Positions 36,665 to 46,314 of a DNA stretch of 64,000 bases are shown here, piece by piece (position 1 is the stretch's first letter; every line of letters begins with the position of its first letter). The notes under the pieces are model-generated. The model was not told where the DNA came from. It saw only the letters and a list, made by a program, of their open reading frames with translations, and ran no database searches. Source of the DNA: Arthrobacter liuii (GTDB taxonomy: Bacteria; Actinomycetota; Actinomycetes; Actinomycetales; Micrococcaceae); assembly GCF_014639275.1 (NCBI RefSeq), contig NZ_BMFW01000003.1:248001-312000 (forward strand), written 5' to 3'. Position numbers and translations under genes: made by a program.

Positions 36665-38617
36665 GTGCCCATTTCGGGGATCGATCTGACCACCATTGAC
36701 CACACAGTCCGGCCGCAGGATGATCTTTACCAGCATGTCAACGGTGCGTGGCTGAAAGCCACTGAGATTCCCGATGACCGGCCCCTGGAGGGAACCTTCA
36801 CCGCCCTTCGCGACGGGTCCGAGATCGCTGTCCGGGACATCATCGAGGAAGCGGCGGCCAAAGGCGAAGAAGCCAGCGGGATCGAACGGAAGATCGGGGA
36901 CCTCTACAACAGCTTCATGGACGAAGCCACCGTTGAAGGCAAAGGGATGGAGCCCATCCGGGCGCGTCTCGCCGAGGTTTTCGCCACAGGATCGACCACG
37001 GAACTCATTGCCCTGGCGGGCCGCTTGTTCCGCGCGGACGTTGGTGGCCTCTTCTACATCTACCCAGCTCCCGATGCGGGCAACCCTGACCGGGTCCTGC
37101 TCTACACCGGGCAGGGCGGCCTTGGCCTTCCGGACGAGTCCTACTACCGGGACGAGAAGTTCGCCCCCATCGTGTCGGCCTACACGGAGCACGTGGAGAA
37201 GATGTTTGAACTGGCCGGGGTAGCCGATCCGCATGGTGCCGCGGCGCGGGTGGTGCAGCTCGAGACAAATCTCGCGTCCCACCACTGGGACAATGTCACG
37301 CTCCGGGATCCGCAAAAGACCTACAACCTGAAGACGGCGGATGAAGCCGCCGCGCTCTTCCCACTCCTGGCCACATGGTTCGAAGCCGCCGGAATCGACT
37401 CGGACAAGCGCGCGGAAATCGTGGTGAGCACCCCTGACTTCTTTACCGGTGCTGCTGGGCTCCTGGCTGAAGTCCCGCTGGACACCTGGCAGGAGTGGCT
37501 GGCCATGCGCGTCGTCAGCGCGGCCGCGCCTTACCTGTCCGCCGCATTCGTGGACACCAACTTCGCGTTCTACGGCACCGCCATCAGCGGCACTCCCCGC
37601 AACAAGGACCGGTGGAAGCGCGGCGTGGCCGTCGTCGAGGCCGGCCTCGGTGAAGCCGTGGGGCAGATCTACGTGGCACGGCATTTCCCTGAATCGCACA
37701 AGGCACGGATGCAGACCCTGGTGGCGAACCTCATCGAGGCGTACCGCCGCAGCATCAATGATGTGGTCTGGATGGGCGGGGACACCAAAGCCGAGGCCCT
37801 GCGCAAGCTGGAGGCCTTCCGCGCGAAGATCGGCTACCCGGACGAGTGGATTGACTACTCGGCCGTGGTTATCGACCCCGAAGATCTCCTGGGCAACGTC
37901 GAACGGGCGCACAATGCCGACGTCGACAGGCACCTGGATGAGGTGGGCAAGCCCGTGGACCGGAACAAGTGGCTGATGACGCCGCAGACCGTCAACGCCT
38001 ACTACCACCCGATGATGAATGAGATTGTGTTCCCCGCAGCCATCCTGCAGCCGCCGTTCTTCACCGCCGATGCCGACGACGCCGTCAACTACGGCGGCAT
38101 CGGTGCGGTGATCGGCCACGAGATTGGCCACGGTTTTGATGACCAGGGCTCACAGTTCGACGGCGGCGGAGCCCTTCGCAACTGGTGGACGGACCAGGAC
38201 CGGCAGGCCTTCGAGGCGCTGACGGCTCGTCTCGTGGCGCAGTACGAGGCCCTCTCCCCCACGGCCGCGCCGGGTCACCACGTCAACGGCCGCCTCACTC
38301 TTGGGGAAAACATCGGCGACCTCGCAGGCCTCACCATTGCCTATAAGGCGTACCAGATAAGCCTCGATGGCGACGAGCCGGAGGTCCTGGACGGGCTGAC
38401 CGGGCGGCAGCGTTTCTTCGCTTCCTGGGCTGCCGGTTGGCGCCAGGTCATCCGGCAGGAGGAGGCCATCCGGCGGCTTGCCACGGATCCCCACTCCCCC
38501 AATGAGTTCCGGACCAACGCCATCGCCAAGAACCTGGACTCATTCCACGAGGCATTCGATGTCACGGCGGAGGACGGCATGTGGATGCCGGCCGCGGAGC
38601 GGGTCACCATCTGGTAA
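36665..38617 (+). CDS. M13 family zinc metallopeptidase
   Basis: A neprilysin/PepO-like oligopeptidase of 650 residues. The zinc site VIGHEIGHGFDDQG and the downstream GENIGDLAGL Glu ligand are intact. The substrate-binding NAYYHPMMNEIVFPAAILQPPFF segment and the C-terminal VTIW ending match the family. No signal peptide is visible, as is common for bacterial members, so it is probably cytoplasmic. GTG 36665 follows AAAGGAG; the ATG at 36608 has no ribosome site. Confidence 0.92.
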   Translation: MPISGIDLTTIDHTVRPQDDLYQHVNGAWLKATEIPDDRPLEGTFTALRDGSEIAVRDIIEEAAAKGEEASGIERKIGDLYNSFMDEATVEGKGMEPIRARLAEVFATGSTTELIALAGRLFRADVGGLFYIYPAPDAGNPDRVLLYTGQGGLGLPDESYYRDEKFAPIVSAYTEHVEKMFELAGVADPHGAAARVVQLETNLASHHWDNVTLRDPQKTYNLKTADEAAALFPLLATWFEAAGIDSDKRAEIVVSTPDFFTGAAGLLAEVPLDTWQEWLAMRVVSAAAPYLSAAFVDTNFAFYGTAISGTPRNKDRWKRGVAVVEAGLGEAVGQIYVARHFPESHKARMQTLVANLIEAYRRSINDVVWMGGDTKAEALRKLEAFRAKIGYPDEWIDYSAVVIDPEDLLGNVERAHNADVDRHLDEVGKPVDRNKWLMTPQTVNAYYHPMMNEIVFPAAILQPPFFTADADDAVNYGGIGAVIGHEIGHGFDDQGSQFDGGGALRNWWTDQDRQAFEALTARLVAQYEALSPTAAPGHHVNGRLTLGENIGDLAGLTIAYKAYQISLDGDEPEVLDGLTGRQRFFASWAAGWRQVIRQEEAIRRLATDPHSPNEFRTNAIAKNLDSFHEAFDVTAEDGMWMPAAERVTIW

Positions 38618-38629
38618 CTGGACAGCGAA

Positions 38630-38667
38630 ATGGGCCCCGCATTTTGAAGGCGGGGCCCATCTTTCCT
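38630..38667 (+). terminator. Terminator of the M13 peptidase gene
   Basis: ATGGGCCCCGC pairs with GCGGGGCCCAT (38630-38640 and 38650-38660), followed by CTTTCCT, 12 bases after the stop. It is convergent with the LCP gene. Confidence 0.75.
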
Positions 38668-38708
38668 GCTGTCGCGGCGTTCACCCGCGGCGGGAAGCCA
38701 TGCCGCTA

Positions 38709-40295
38709 CTACCGCACGATAAGATCGGGATTAGCCTGCTGGCACACTTTGTCCCCTGCGGTCTGGTTGACAATGTCACTGGGCAAAGCGGCGGCAGCCC
38801 CGCCTCCGGCCCCGTAAGCAGTGCCGCTGGTGAAGTCGCTGCCGACGTAGACCTGCACACCAGTAACGGCCGGAGCCGGGATCATGAGGGTGGCAGGAAC
38901 CCCCAGCAGCGCGGCGACATCGGCAGCAACATCTCCAAAGCCGTTGCCGTAATACACTGCCGTCTTGGCCACCGGCTGGGCGAGGAACTGACCGGTTTGC
39001 GTGAATCCCCCGGCAACCAACGCCTGGACGAGCTCCTGGGCACGGCCGTTGACACCACTTCCGTTGGCGACCGTTACGGGCTGGATGGCCTTGTTGTATT
39101 TCGGCACCGGCGGGGCCGTCTCCGTGGGGGCCGCCGACGGCGTTGCCGTTTCGCTGGGCGACGGCGTGGCGGGCGCGGTGGGATCAGTCAGGTCCACGTT
39201 CTTCCGCAGCGCCGAAAATAGCTGGGCACCCGCAGGTTCGGCGATGACCAGCCGGTTGGGGTCGACCGGCGCCGGCGTGGTGGGCACCGCCACAAACGCC
39301 ACCTTGCTGATGTCGATGTCCTTGAGCCGGTTGCCGATGGTCAGCAGTGCGGGCACTGAAGCAAGCCCGTCATCCACTGTCAGGTTCTGGGTCACGACGT
39401 CGGCGATCTTCAACATCTTCGCGGGGTCGGACAACGTCCCCTCGTCCTTGATCTTGCGGGTCAGCGAGGACAGGAAGCTCTGCTGGGCCTTGATCCGGCC
39501 CAAGTCGCCGCCGTCGGCATACGCGTGGCGGGCTCGGAGGAAGGCAAGAGCCATTTCTCCCTGGACGGATGACGTTCCGGCGGGCAGCCGCAGGCGGGAA
39601 TCCGGATCGTAAACGGCGTCGCTGATGCAGACGTCCACTCCCCCCACGGCATTGGACAGTTCCTTCACGGCGTTGAAGTCGGCCATCATGAAGTGGTCCA
39701 CCTGCATGCCGGTGAGCTTGTTGACCGTGTCCACGGCGCAGCCGATGCCAGCCTCGCTCATGGCCTCATTGATCATGACACCGGTGCGGGCAGGGTAGTC
39801 CGTCTTGGTCTTCCTGTCCTTGCAGTCGGGAATGTCCACCAGCAGGTCGCGGGGAAAGCTGATGACGTTGACGCGCTTGTTGTCCTCGGAGATATCCATC
39901 AGCATCATCACGTCCGACTTGCCGTAGCCGGTGGAATCGTCGGCTGTCCCGTATTCGGAGTTTTTCCCGTCCCGTGTATCCGAACCGAGAATCAGGATCT
40001 GCAGCCGGCCCGTGGCGTCGTTCCCCGGGGCCTCGGTGCTTTCCCCGCCGGCATTCAGTGGCGCCTTGGAGATGTTGCCCTGGAGCCGGATGAACCAGAA
40101 CCCGGCGAAGGCGATCGCTGCCACGAGCACCAGCGCCACGACGCCGGTGACGGCTTTCAGCCAAATCGGCATTCCGCGCAAGGGGCCAAGATGCCGGGCC
40201 GCACCGACGGCGCCGCCGTTCGCGTGGCGGGATACCGGTCCCGGTCCGGCTGACAGGTCAGCCTCGTTGTCGCGTTTATCGCGGCCTCGACCCAC
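38709..40295 (-). CDS. LCP (LytR-CpsA-Psr) cell-wall ligase with LytR_C domain
   Basis: LCP proteins attach teichoic acids or other glycopolymers to peptidoglycan outside the membrane, using polyprenyl-diphosphate-linked donors. 528 residues: a cytoplasmic N-terminus, one membrane helix at about 44-68, the LCP domain (ILGSDTRDG, DVMMLMDI, ISFPRDLLVDIP, FLRARHAY), a Pro/Ser/Thr-rich linker, and a C-terminal LytR_C domain (VANGSGVNGRAQELVQAL). The start is GTG 40295 with AGGAAGG upstream. Confidence 0.93.
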   Translation of the reverse strand: MGRGRDKRDNEADLSAGPGPVSRHANGGAVGAARHLGPLRGMPIWLKAVTGVVALVLVAAIAFAGFWFIRLQGNISKAPLNAGGESTEAPGNDATGRLQILILGSDTRDGKNSEYGTADDSTGYGKSDVMMLMDISEDNKRVNVISFPRDLLVDIPDCKDRKTKTDYPARTGVMINEAMSEAGIGCAVDTVNKLTGMQVDHFMMADFNAVKELSNAVGGVDVCISDAVYDPDSRLRLPAGTSSVQGEMALAFLRARHAYADGGDLGRIKAQQSFLSSLTRKIKDEGTLSDPAKMLKIADVVTQNLTVDDGLASVPALLTIGNRLKDIDISKVAFVAVPTTPAPVDPNRLVIAEPAGAQLFSALRKNVDLTDPTAPATPSPSETATPSAAPTETAPPVPKYNKAIQPVTVANGSGVNGRAQELVQALVAGGFTQTGQFLAQPVAKTAVYYGNGFGDVAADVAALLGVPATLMIPAPAVTGVQVYVGSDFTSGTAYGAGGGAAAALPSDIVNQTAGDKVCQQANPDLIVR

Positions 40296-40391
40296 GTGGT
40301 GAACCTTCCTCTAAATACGAAATCCGGTCCATTTTAGTGGTCCAGACTGGGGAACTTGCCCGGCGCGCTCCAGCAGACGCCCTTTTCGGGG

Positions 40392-41351
40392 TCAGAAACC
40401 CAGTTTGACCAGCTGTTTCGGGTCGCGCTGCCAGTCTTTGGCCACCTTGACGTGGAGGTCCAGGTAGATGCGTGTGCCCAGGAGGGCTTCGATGCCTTTA
40501 CGGGCGTTGGTGCCGACTTCGCGCAGGCGGCTTCCGCCTTTGCCAATGATGATGGCCTTCTGTGAGGGACGTTCGACGTAGAGGTTGACGCGCACGTCCA
40601 GCAACGGGTTGTCATCCGGCCGGTCCTCGCGGGGAACGATTTCCTCAACCACAACGGCGAGGGAGTGCGGAAGCTCGTCCCGGACCCCCTCCAGGGCTGC
40701 TTCGCGGATCAGTTCGGCCACCATGACCGCTTCGGGCTCGTCGGTCAGTTCGCCGTCCGGGTACAGGGGCGGCGACGGCGGCATGTGGCTGATCAGCACA
40801 TCGGCCACCGTTTCCACCTGGAAACCGTCGGTGGCGGACACGGGAACGATGTCCTTCCAGCCGTCCTCCCCCATCACCTCCCGGCCAAGGGCGGCGACGG
40901 CGAGGAGCTGTTCCGTGAGGGCCTGCTTGTCCACCAGGTCCGCTTTGGTGACAATGGCGATCACCGGTTTGCGGCCGACGGCGGCAAGCTGGGCGGCGAT
41001 GAACTTGTCGCCGGGTCCGATCTTCTCGTTGGCCGGCAGGCAGAATCCGATGGCGTCCACCTCGGCGAGGGTGTCCGCCACGAGGTCATTGAGGCGCTTG
41101 CCGAGCAGGGTCCGGGGACGGTGCAGCCCGGGCGTATCCACCAGGATCAGCTGGGCGTCGTCGCGGTGCACGATGCCGCGGATGGTGTGCCGCGTGGTCT
41201 GCGGCTTGGCGGAGGTGATGGCGACTTTCTTGCCTACCAGCGCGTTGGTCAGGGTCGACTTGCCCGCATTGGGCCTGCCAACCAGGATCGAGAACCCGGC
41301 GCGGAAGCCGCCAAAGTCGTCCGGTTCCGCAGCTTTACTTTTCTTGCTCAC
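40392..41351 (-). CDS. era: Ribosome-assembly GTPase Era
   Basis: Binds the 3' end of 16S rRNA during 30S maturation. 319 residues: P-loop GRPNAGKSTLTNAL, switch/G3 DTPGL, G4 TKAD, and a C-terminal KH domain containing GKGGSRLREVGTNAR. GTG 41351, with GGGAG upstream, is used; it overlaps the preceding gene by 17 bases. Last of the phoH-ybeY-CBS-era operon. Confidence 0.95.
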   Translation of the reverse strand: MSKKSKAAEPDDFGGFRAGFSILVGRPNAGKSTLTNALVGKKVAITSAKPQTTRHTIRGIVHRDDAQLILVDTPGLHRPRTLLGKRLNDLVADTLAEVDAIGFCLPANEKIGPGDKFIAAQLAAVGRKPVIAIVTKADLVDKQALTEQLLAVAALGREVMGEDGWKDIVPVSATDGFQVETVADVLISHMPPSPPLYPDGELTDEPEAVMVAELIREAALEGVRDELPHSLAVVVEEIVPREDRPDDNPLLDVRVNLYVERPSQKAIIIGKGGSRLREVGTNARKGIEALLGTRIYLDLHVKVAKDWQRDPKQLVKLGF

Positions 41352-42666
41352 GTGGAACTCCCTGCTGGGTTGCTTCAGCCTCTTCCAGGAGGCCTTCAAG
41401 GTCAGTTTCTACTCTTGGTATGGGCGCCGCAATGATGTGGCTGACCCGGTTTCGCCGGCCTTCCAAGCGGTCCGCCCGCAGCGATACGCCCTGCACTTCC
41501 ACGGCGCTGCCCACGATGGGGACGCGGCCCAGCGCCTTGGCGAGGAGGCCGCCGACGGTGTCCACCTCGTCGTCGTCGATTTCCAGGTCGAAGAGCTCGC
41601 CGAGATCATCGATGCCCATCCGGGCGCTGACCCGGTAGGAGCCGTCACCGAGCGCCACGGCTTCCGCACTCTCGGTGTCGTACTCGTCCACGATCTCGCC
41701 CACGATCTCCTCGATCAGGTCCTCGAGGGTCACCAGGCCGGCAGTGCCGCCGTACTCGTCGATCACGATGGCCACGTGTGTGGACTCCTTCTGCAGTTCG
41801 CGCAGGAGGTCGCTGACGGGTTTCGACTCCGGCACGTAGCGGACCTCGCGTGCCAGCGACTCCACCAGGGGCGGCGCCTGGTCCGCTCCCAGCTGGTGGA
41901 TGACGGCTGCCACGTCCTTCAGGTAGACGATGCCGAGGATATGGTCAGTGTTCTCGTTGATGACCGGAATCCGCGAGTATCCCGAGCGCAGGAACAGGGA
42001 CATCGCCTGGTGAAGGCTTGAACCGGCGTCGATGCTGACGATGTCCGTCCTGGGAACCATGACGGCGCGTACCAGGGTGTCGCCGAAGTCGAACACCGAC
42101 TGGATCATCTCGGCTTCGGTGTCCTCGATCATGTCCGACTCACTGGCCCGGTCCACAAGTTCCCGGAACTCCTGTTCACTGAAGAACGCGTCGTCCCCGC
42201 CGGGCGCCCCCGGAGCCGCCGAACTTCCCAAAGCCACCAGCCAGCCCGGGATGGGCCCCAGCACACTTGTAAGGAAGCGGACCATTGGCGCCGTGAAGCG
42301 GACCACCGCTGTGGAGTGCAGCCTCCCGAGCTGCCTGGGGGAAACGCCCACGATCACGAAGCCCAGGACGGCCATGATGCCGGTGGCCACCAGGCCGGCG
42401 AGCCAAACGTTGTCCACCAGGCTTGCGATCAGGACGGCGACGGCCACCGCCGAGGCCATCTCAAACCAAACCCGCCAAAACCGCAGGGCGCGGGTGTGGG
42501 CAACGGGTCCGGCAAGGATGCGGCGCATGGCGGTGCCGCGGCCCCTGTGGAGCGCCTCTTCAGCGTCGTGCCGTGGAAGGAAACTGAAGGCGGCCTCAGC
42601 CGCCGTCAGCAGGGCCGCGACGGCAAGGAAAACCAATGCCACCGCGGCCAGGAGCAGTTGCGTCAC
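41335..42666 (-). CDS. CNNM/CBS-domain membrane protein (hemolysin C family)
   Basis: A 443-residue protein with an N-terminal CNNM membrane domain (helices near residues 2-24, 68-88, 90-110 and 123-145), two CBS domains ([29 protein letters not shown], then [21 protein letters not shown]) and a C-terminal CorC/HlyC domain. Relatives affect Mg/Co efflux. 'Hemolysin' is a legacy name. The GTG start overlaps the ybeY stop (GTGA), indicating coupling. Confidence 0.9.
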   Translation of the reverse strand: MTQLLLAAVALVFLAVAALLTAAEAAFSFLPRHDAEEALHRGRGTAMRRILAGPVAHTRALRFWRVWFEMASAVAVAVLIASLVDNVWLAGLVATGIMAVLGFVIVGVSPRQLGRLHSTAVVRFTAPMVRFLTSVLGPIPGWLVALGSSAAPGAPGGDDAFFSEQEFRELVDRASESDMIEDTEAEMIQSVFDFGDTLVRAVMVPRTDIVSIDAGSSLHQAMSLFLRSGYSRIPVINENTDHILGIVYLKDVAAVIHQLGADQAPPLVESLAREVRYVPESKPVSDLLRELQKESTHVAIVIDEYGGTAGLVTLEDLIEEIVGEIVDEYDTESAEAVALGDGSYRVSARMGIDDLGELFDLEIDDDEVDTVGGLLAKALGRVPIVGSAVEVQGVSLRADRLEGRRNRVSHIIAAPIPRVETDLEGLLEEAEATQQGVPREQEK

Positions 42667-43136
42667 TGGGTTGTCTCGGCAGGTGCTTCTTTGCCGGTGA
42701 AGCCGGACAGGAGTTCCCGCTGGAGCCCGAACATCTCCGCCTTCTCTTCGGGTTCGGCATGGTCGTAGCCCAGCAGGTGCAGGATGCCGTGCGTGGTGAG
42801 CAGCAGCATCTCGTCCTGGAGCGAGTGGCCGGCGTTTTTGGCCTGGACCTTGGCCACCTGGGGGCAGATGGCGATATCCCCGAGCATGCCTTGGGGCGTG
42901 GGCCGGCCGGGGGTTCCCGGAGTCAGCTCGTCCATGGGAACAGAGAGCACGTCTGTTGCACCCGGTTCGTCCATCAGTTCGATGTGCAGCTTCTCCATGG
43001 CCGGTTCATCCACCAGGAGGATGGACAGTTCGGCCTGCGGATGGATGTATAGCTGCTCGAAGATGTACCGCGACAGGGCCACGAGCCCGGACTCCTCCAC
43101 CTCGACGCCGGACTCGTTGTTCACCTCGATGCTCAC
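42663..43136 (-). CDS. ybeY: rRNA maturation endoribonuclease YbeY
   Basis: Zinc-dependent RNase for 16S rRNA 3'-end processing and ribosome quality control. The 157-residue protein has the metal motif HGILHLLGYDH. Its ATG overlaps phoH's stop and its stop overlaps the CBS protein's start, so all are coupled; era, which acts at the same 16S end, is in the same operon. Confidence 0.95.
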   Translation of the reverse strand: MSIEVNNESGVEVEESGLVALSRYIFEQLYIHPQAELSILLVDEPAMEKLHIELMDEPGATDVLSVPMDELTPGTPGRPTPQGMLGDIAICPQVAKVQAKNAGHSLQDEMLLLTTHGILHLLGYDHAEPEEKAEMFGLQRELLSGFTGKEAPAETTQ

Positions 43137-44263
43137 GCGTGTTCCCCCCGCTTTTCCCTGCTTGCTGAATGCTTGACCCGGTTCCGCTGGACTTCATCCC
43201 AGAGGCTGTACGCGTTGACGATGTCCCCCACCAGGCGGTGCCGTACGACGTCTGCTGCGTCCAGGACAGAGAAGCTGACGCCCTCGATGCCCTGCAGGAT
43301 TTCCTCCACGATCCGCAGCCCGGACCGGGTCCCAAAGGGCAGGTCCACTTGGGTGACGTCGCCGGTGACCACCATCTTGGATCCGAAGCCGAGCCGGGTG
43401 AGGAACATCTTCATCTGTTCCGGCGTGGTGTTCTGGGCCTCGTCGAGGATGATGAAGGCGTCGTTCAGGGTCCGGCCGCGCATGTAGGCAAGCGGAGCCA
43501 CTTCGATGGTCCCGGCCGCCATGAGCCGCGGGATGGATTCGGGGTCCATCATGTCGTGCAGGGCGTCATAAAGCGGGCGCAGGTAGGGATCGATCTTGTC
43601 GCTTAGAGTACCGGGCAGGAATCCCAGCCGCTCCCCCGCTTCTACCGCCGGCCGCGTCAAGATGATCCGGCTGACTTCCTTTTGCTGTAGCGCCTGGACG
43701 GCTTTTGCCATGGCCAAGTACGTCTTGCCCGTACCGGCGGGACCGATGCCGAAGATCACCGTGTTGGCGTCGATGGCGTCAACGTAGGTCTTCTGGTTCA
43801 GCGTTTTGGGCCGGATGGTCCTGCCGCGGCTGGAGAGGATGTCGTGCGTGAGCACATCCACGGGGTTCTGCAGTGACTGGGTCCGCAGGAGGGCCACCAG
43901 TTGCTGCAGCACCGCGGGCGTGATGACAGTGCCGCGGGCCACCAGGCCACGGACCTCCTGGAGGAGCCGCATGATCCGGGGTACGTCACTGGAGGGGCCG
44001 CTGATGGACAGTTCATTGCCGCGGGCATGGAAGTTGACGTCCGGGAACTGCTGTTCGATGAAGCGCAGCGCCTCATCATGGCTGCCAAGTGATTGAACCA
44101 TCTGGTCGGAGTTCTCAAAGAGGACTACTTCGGTCCGGGTGCCGGGCAGGGAGTGCGGGAATTCCCCTGGACTGCCTTCGCCCGTGTTGAGCCGGCGCTT
44201 ACCATTCGCTGATTCAGTCATGGTGCTGGCCCGCAGGCCTGTGGTCCCCTCGAAGTGCGACAT
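43133..44263 (-). CDS. phoH: PhoH-family ATPase
   Basis: A 376-residue P-loop NTPase: N-terminal KH-like segment (SDQMVQSLGSHDEALRFIEQ), Walker A FGIGPAGTGKTYLAMAKA, Walker B DAFIILDEAQNTT and GDVTQVDLP. PhoH proteins are linked to RNA metabolism and are nearly always followed by ybeY, as here. Two possible starts, ATG 44263 and ATG 44221; the longer is reported and neither has a clear ribosome site. Confidence 0.9.
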   Translation of the reverse strand: MSHFEGTTGLRASTMTESANGKRRLNTGEGSPGEFPHSLPGTRTEVVLFENSDQMVQSLGSHDEALRFIEQQFPDVNFHARGNELSISGPSSDVPRIMRLLQEVRGLVARGTVITPAVLQQLVALLRTQSLQNPVDVLTHDILSSRGRTIRPKTLNQKTYVDAIDANTVIFGIGPAGTGKTYLAMAKAVQALQQKEVSRIILTRPAVEAGERLGFLPGTLSDKIDPYLRPLYDALHDMMDPESIPRLMAAGTIEVAPLAYMRGRTLNDAFIILDEAQNTTPEQMKMFLTRLGFGSKMVVTGDVTQVDLPFGTRSGLRIVEEILQGIEGVSFSVLDAADVVRHRLVGDIVNAYSLWDEVQRNRVKHSASREKRGEHA

Positions 44264-44327
44264 CTTTTGTTTGCTTTGGCTGATGCCGGCGCCCGTTGAA
44301 CGGTGCTCCTTGCCCAGCGATCCCTTT

Positions 44328-44333
44328 ATCTTA
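44328..44333 (-). promoter_or_regulatory. Candidate -10 element of the phoH operon
   Basis: TAAGAT on the reverse strand, 64 bases before ATG 44263. No good -35 partner was found. The rest of 44264-44589 carries no gene; it is the shared upstream region of phoH and the divergent lipoprotein gene. Confidence 0.4.
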
Positions 44334-44589
44334 CGCCAGCCCCCGCCCCTGCCGGATAACCAGCCGCCGTGGACAACGCAAAAGGCGCCTCAAAAAGGGG
44401 GCTCTATTCGGCCGTTAGGTATCAACTTCATATCGGCCGCATATCGTTCCCGTTGCAGTTGCGCGCCAGGTGGCAAAAGTGCGGTGGAGGGGCTGCGCCG
44501 CTGTGCCATGCTGGAAATCCAGCATCTGCTGGAACACCAGGCCGCAGGGGGATCGGCCCGCCACGCCAGGAAAGGACGAGGGCAGAAAA

Positions 44590-45546
44590 GTGCCGGATAC
44601 CTCTATGCCCGAAAGGGCGGGACGATCGATGGGCCGCCTGCGCCCCGCCGTCCTCGCAGGGATCCTGGTGCTTGTTCCGGTCCTCGCGGGCTGCACGGCC
44701 GAGGGCGGACCGTCATCCACCGGCACCAGCGCCTCGGTCCCGGCTACAGGGGGGACCATGCCGGACGCGCCCTCCACCAGTGCCCCACTGGAAACCACCC
44801 AGTCCTCCAACAAGGCTCCCGTGTACTGGATCGGGCGCACCGGCGGAAATGTCTTTCTTTACCGCGAATTCCGGGACGTCCCTGAGCAGGAGAACCCGGT
44901 CACCCGGGCCCTGCGAGCCATGATGTCGGAGAAGCCGCTGGACCCCGACTTCTTCACGCCGTGGCAGAACCCGGACAAACTTGCCACCTCGATTTCGGGC
45001 AAGGACGTCATCACCGTGGACGTCTCCTCAGACGCCTTCAACAGCAACCTAGACGCCGACATGGCCGCCCGTGCCATCCAGCAGCTGATCTATACGGCGA
45101 CTGCCGCTGCCGCCAGTTCGGGCCTCATCGACACAGGGCAACAGATCCGGGTGCGGATCCTCGTGGACGGCCACACGGACTACGTCGCGTTTGGAAAAGT
45201 CCAACTGGGTGCGCTGATGACCCGTGCCGCCGGCCTGGTGGCACCGGTGTGGATCATTGACCCGCAGGAGAACGCCGAGGTGGCCGCCGGCAGCGTCAAA
45301 ATCACCGGACGCAGCACGTCCCCGGGCGCAAAGCTTCACTGGCAAATCCTGCAGTCCGCGGACGGCGGCAGCAAAGCGCCTTTCCTGTCTGGCGAAACGA
45401 CGGCGGCCACTGGGCAGGGGCAGGCGGGCGCCTTCACGCTGGCCCTTAACCTGCCGCCGGGCGACTACGAGCTGCGGGTGGCCCAGGCCGGCTCCGGCGG
45501 TGAGCCGGACCGGAACGAGGACACGAGGTCCTTCAAGGTCCGGTAG
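44590..45546 (+). CDS. GerMN/Gmad2-domain lipoprotein
   Basis: A secreted lipoprotein of about 318 residues: signal with lipobox VLAGC at about residues 32-36, a Ser/Thr/Pro linker, a GerMN domain (VYWIGRTGGNVFLYREFRDV through DVSSDAFNSNLDADMAA), and a C-terminal Gmad2 immunoglobulin-like domain (IDPQENAEVAAGSVKITGRS, LALNLPPGDYELRV). GerMN proteins act at the envelope, for example in spore germination in other phyla; here the role is unknown. GTG 44590 follows GACGAGGG; ATG 44629 is an alternative. Its 3' end overlaps the convergent rsmE by 14 bases. Confidence 0.82.
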   Translation: MPDTSMPERAGRSMGRLRPAVLAGILVLVPVLAGCTAEGGPSSTGTSASVPATGGTMPDAPSTSAPLETTQSSNKAPVYWIGRTGGNVFLYREFRDVPEQENPVTRALRAMMSEKPLDPDFFTPWQNPDKLATSISGKDVITVDVSSDAFNSNLDADMAARAIQQLIYTATAAAASSGLIDTGQQIRVRILVDGHTDYVAFGKVQLGALMTRAAGLVAPVWIIDPQENAEVAAGSVKITGRSTSPGAKLHWQILQSADGGSKAPFLSGETTAATGQGQAGAFTLALNLPPGDYELRVAQAGSGGEPDRNEDTRSFKVR

Positions 45547-46312
45547 CGGTCCACCGTCCAAGGACGTCGCTTGCAAGCACGACGGCGGCCGGGCCGGCAG
45601 TGGAGGACCGCAGGACGTGATGCCCCAACAAGGCGGTCACAGCGCCTTTGTCGCAGAGTTTCGTTACTTCACGCGGACTGATGCCGCCCTCCGGCCCGAC
45701 GATCAGCAGGATTTCCCGGGGACCGGCGCCCGAACCCGCCTGCCATCCCTCAAGGACAGTGCGCAGCGGCCGCACGGCGTCTTCGTGCAGGATGACAGCC
45801 AGGTCCGCCGCCTCCACGGCAGCGGAGAGCCCCGCTGTTTCGACGACGGCCCGCACTTCCGGAATCCAGGCGCGCCGGGCCTGCTTGGCGGCTGCGGCGA
45901 CGGAAGACTCCCACTTGGCATGTGCCCGGGCTGCCCGGTCACCCTTCCAGCGCACGATGGACCTTTCGGACTGCCAGGGTATGACGGCGTCGATGCCCAG
46001 TTCGGTGGCCGTCTCAATGGCCAGCTCGTCGCGATCGCCCTTGGCCAGGGCCTGGACCAGCACCAGCTGGACGTCGGGCCTGGCTTCTACTGCAACGGTG
46101 CCGCACTCCACTTCGAGTCCGGAGGGGGCCGCGGACACGACCTTTCCCGTCATGCGGGTGCCGGCGCCGTCGACAATGTCCACCGCCTCGCCGGGCGAGA
46201 GCCGCTTGACGGTCACGGCATGCCGCGCTTCCGCCCCTTCCAGGACAAAGGACTGGCCGGCGGCCATGCAGGCCAACGAGCCGGGGGATGTGAAGAAGAC
46301 GGGGTTGCTCAC
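45533..46312 (-). CDS. rsmE: 16S rRNA (uracil-1498-N3)-methyltransferase
   Basis: A SPOUT-fold methyltransferase, 259 residues: N-terminal PUA-like part (ARHAVTVKRLSPGEAVDIVDG) and the C-terminal knot with ILLIVGPEGGISPREV. It follows dnaJ by two bases; hrcA-dnaJ-rsmE is a conserved actinobacterial and firmicute order. Confidence 0.93.
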   Translation of the reverse strand: MSNPVFFTSPGSLACMAAGQSFVLEGAEARHAVTVKRLSPGEAVDIVDGAGTRMTGKVVSAAPSGLEVECGTVAVEARPDVQLVLVQALAKGDRDELAIETATELGIDAVIPWQSERSIVRWKGDRAARAHAKWESSVAAAAKQARRAWIPEVRAVVETAGLSAAVEAADLAVILHEDAVRPLRTVLEGWQAGSGAGPREILLIVGPEGGISPREVTKLCDKGAVTALLGHHVLRSSTAGPAAVVLASDVLGRWTATGP

Positions 46313-46314
46313 CG

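Noticed and set aside
36587..38131. 514-codon reverse open frame opposite the M13 peptidase
   Set aside because: The forward strand holds the intact zinc peptidase with its motifs; the reverse frame has none.
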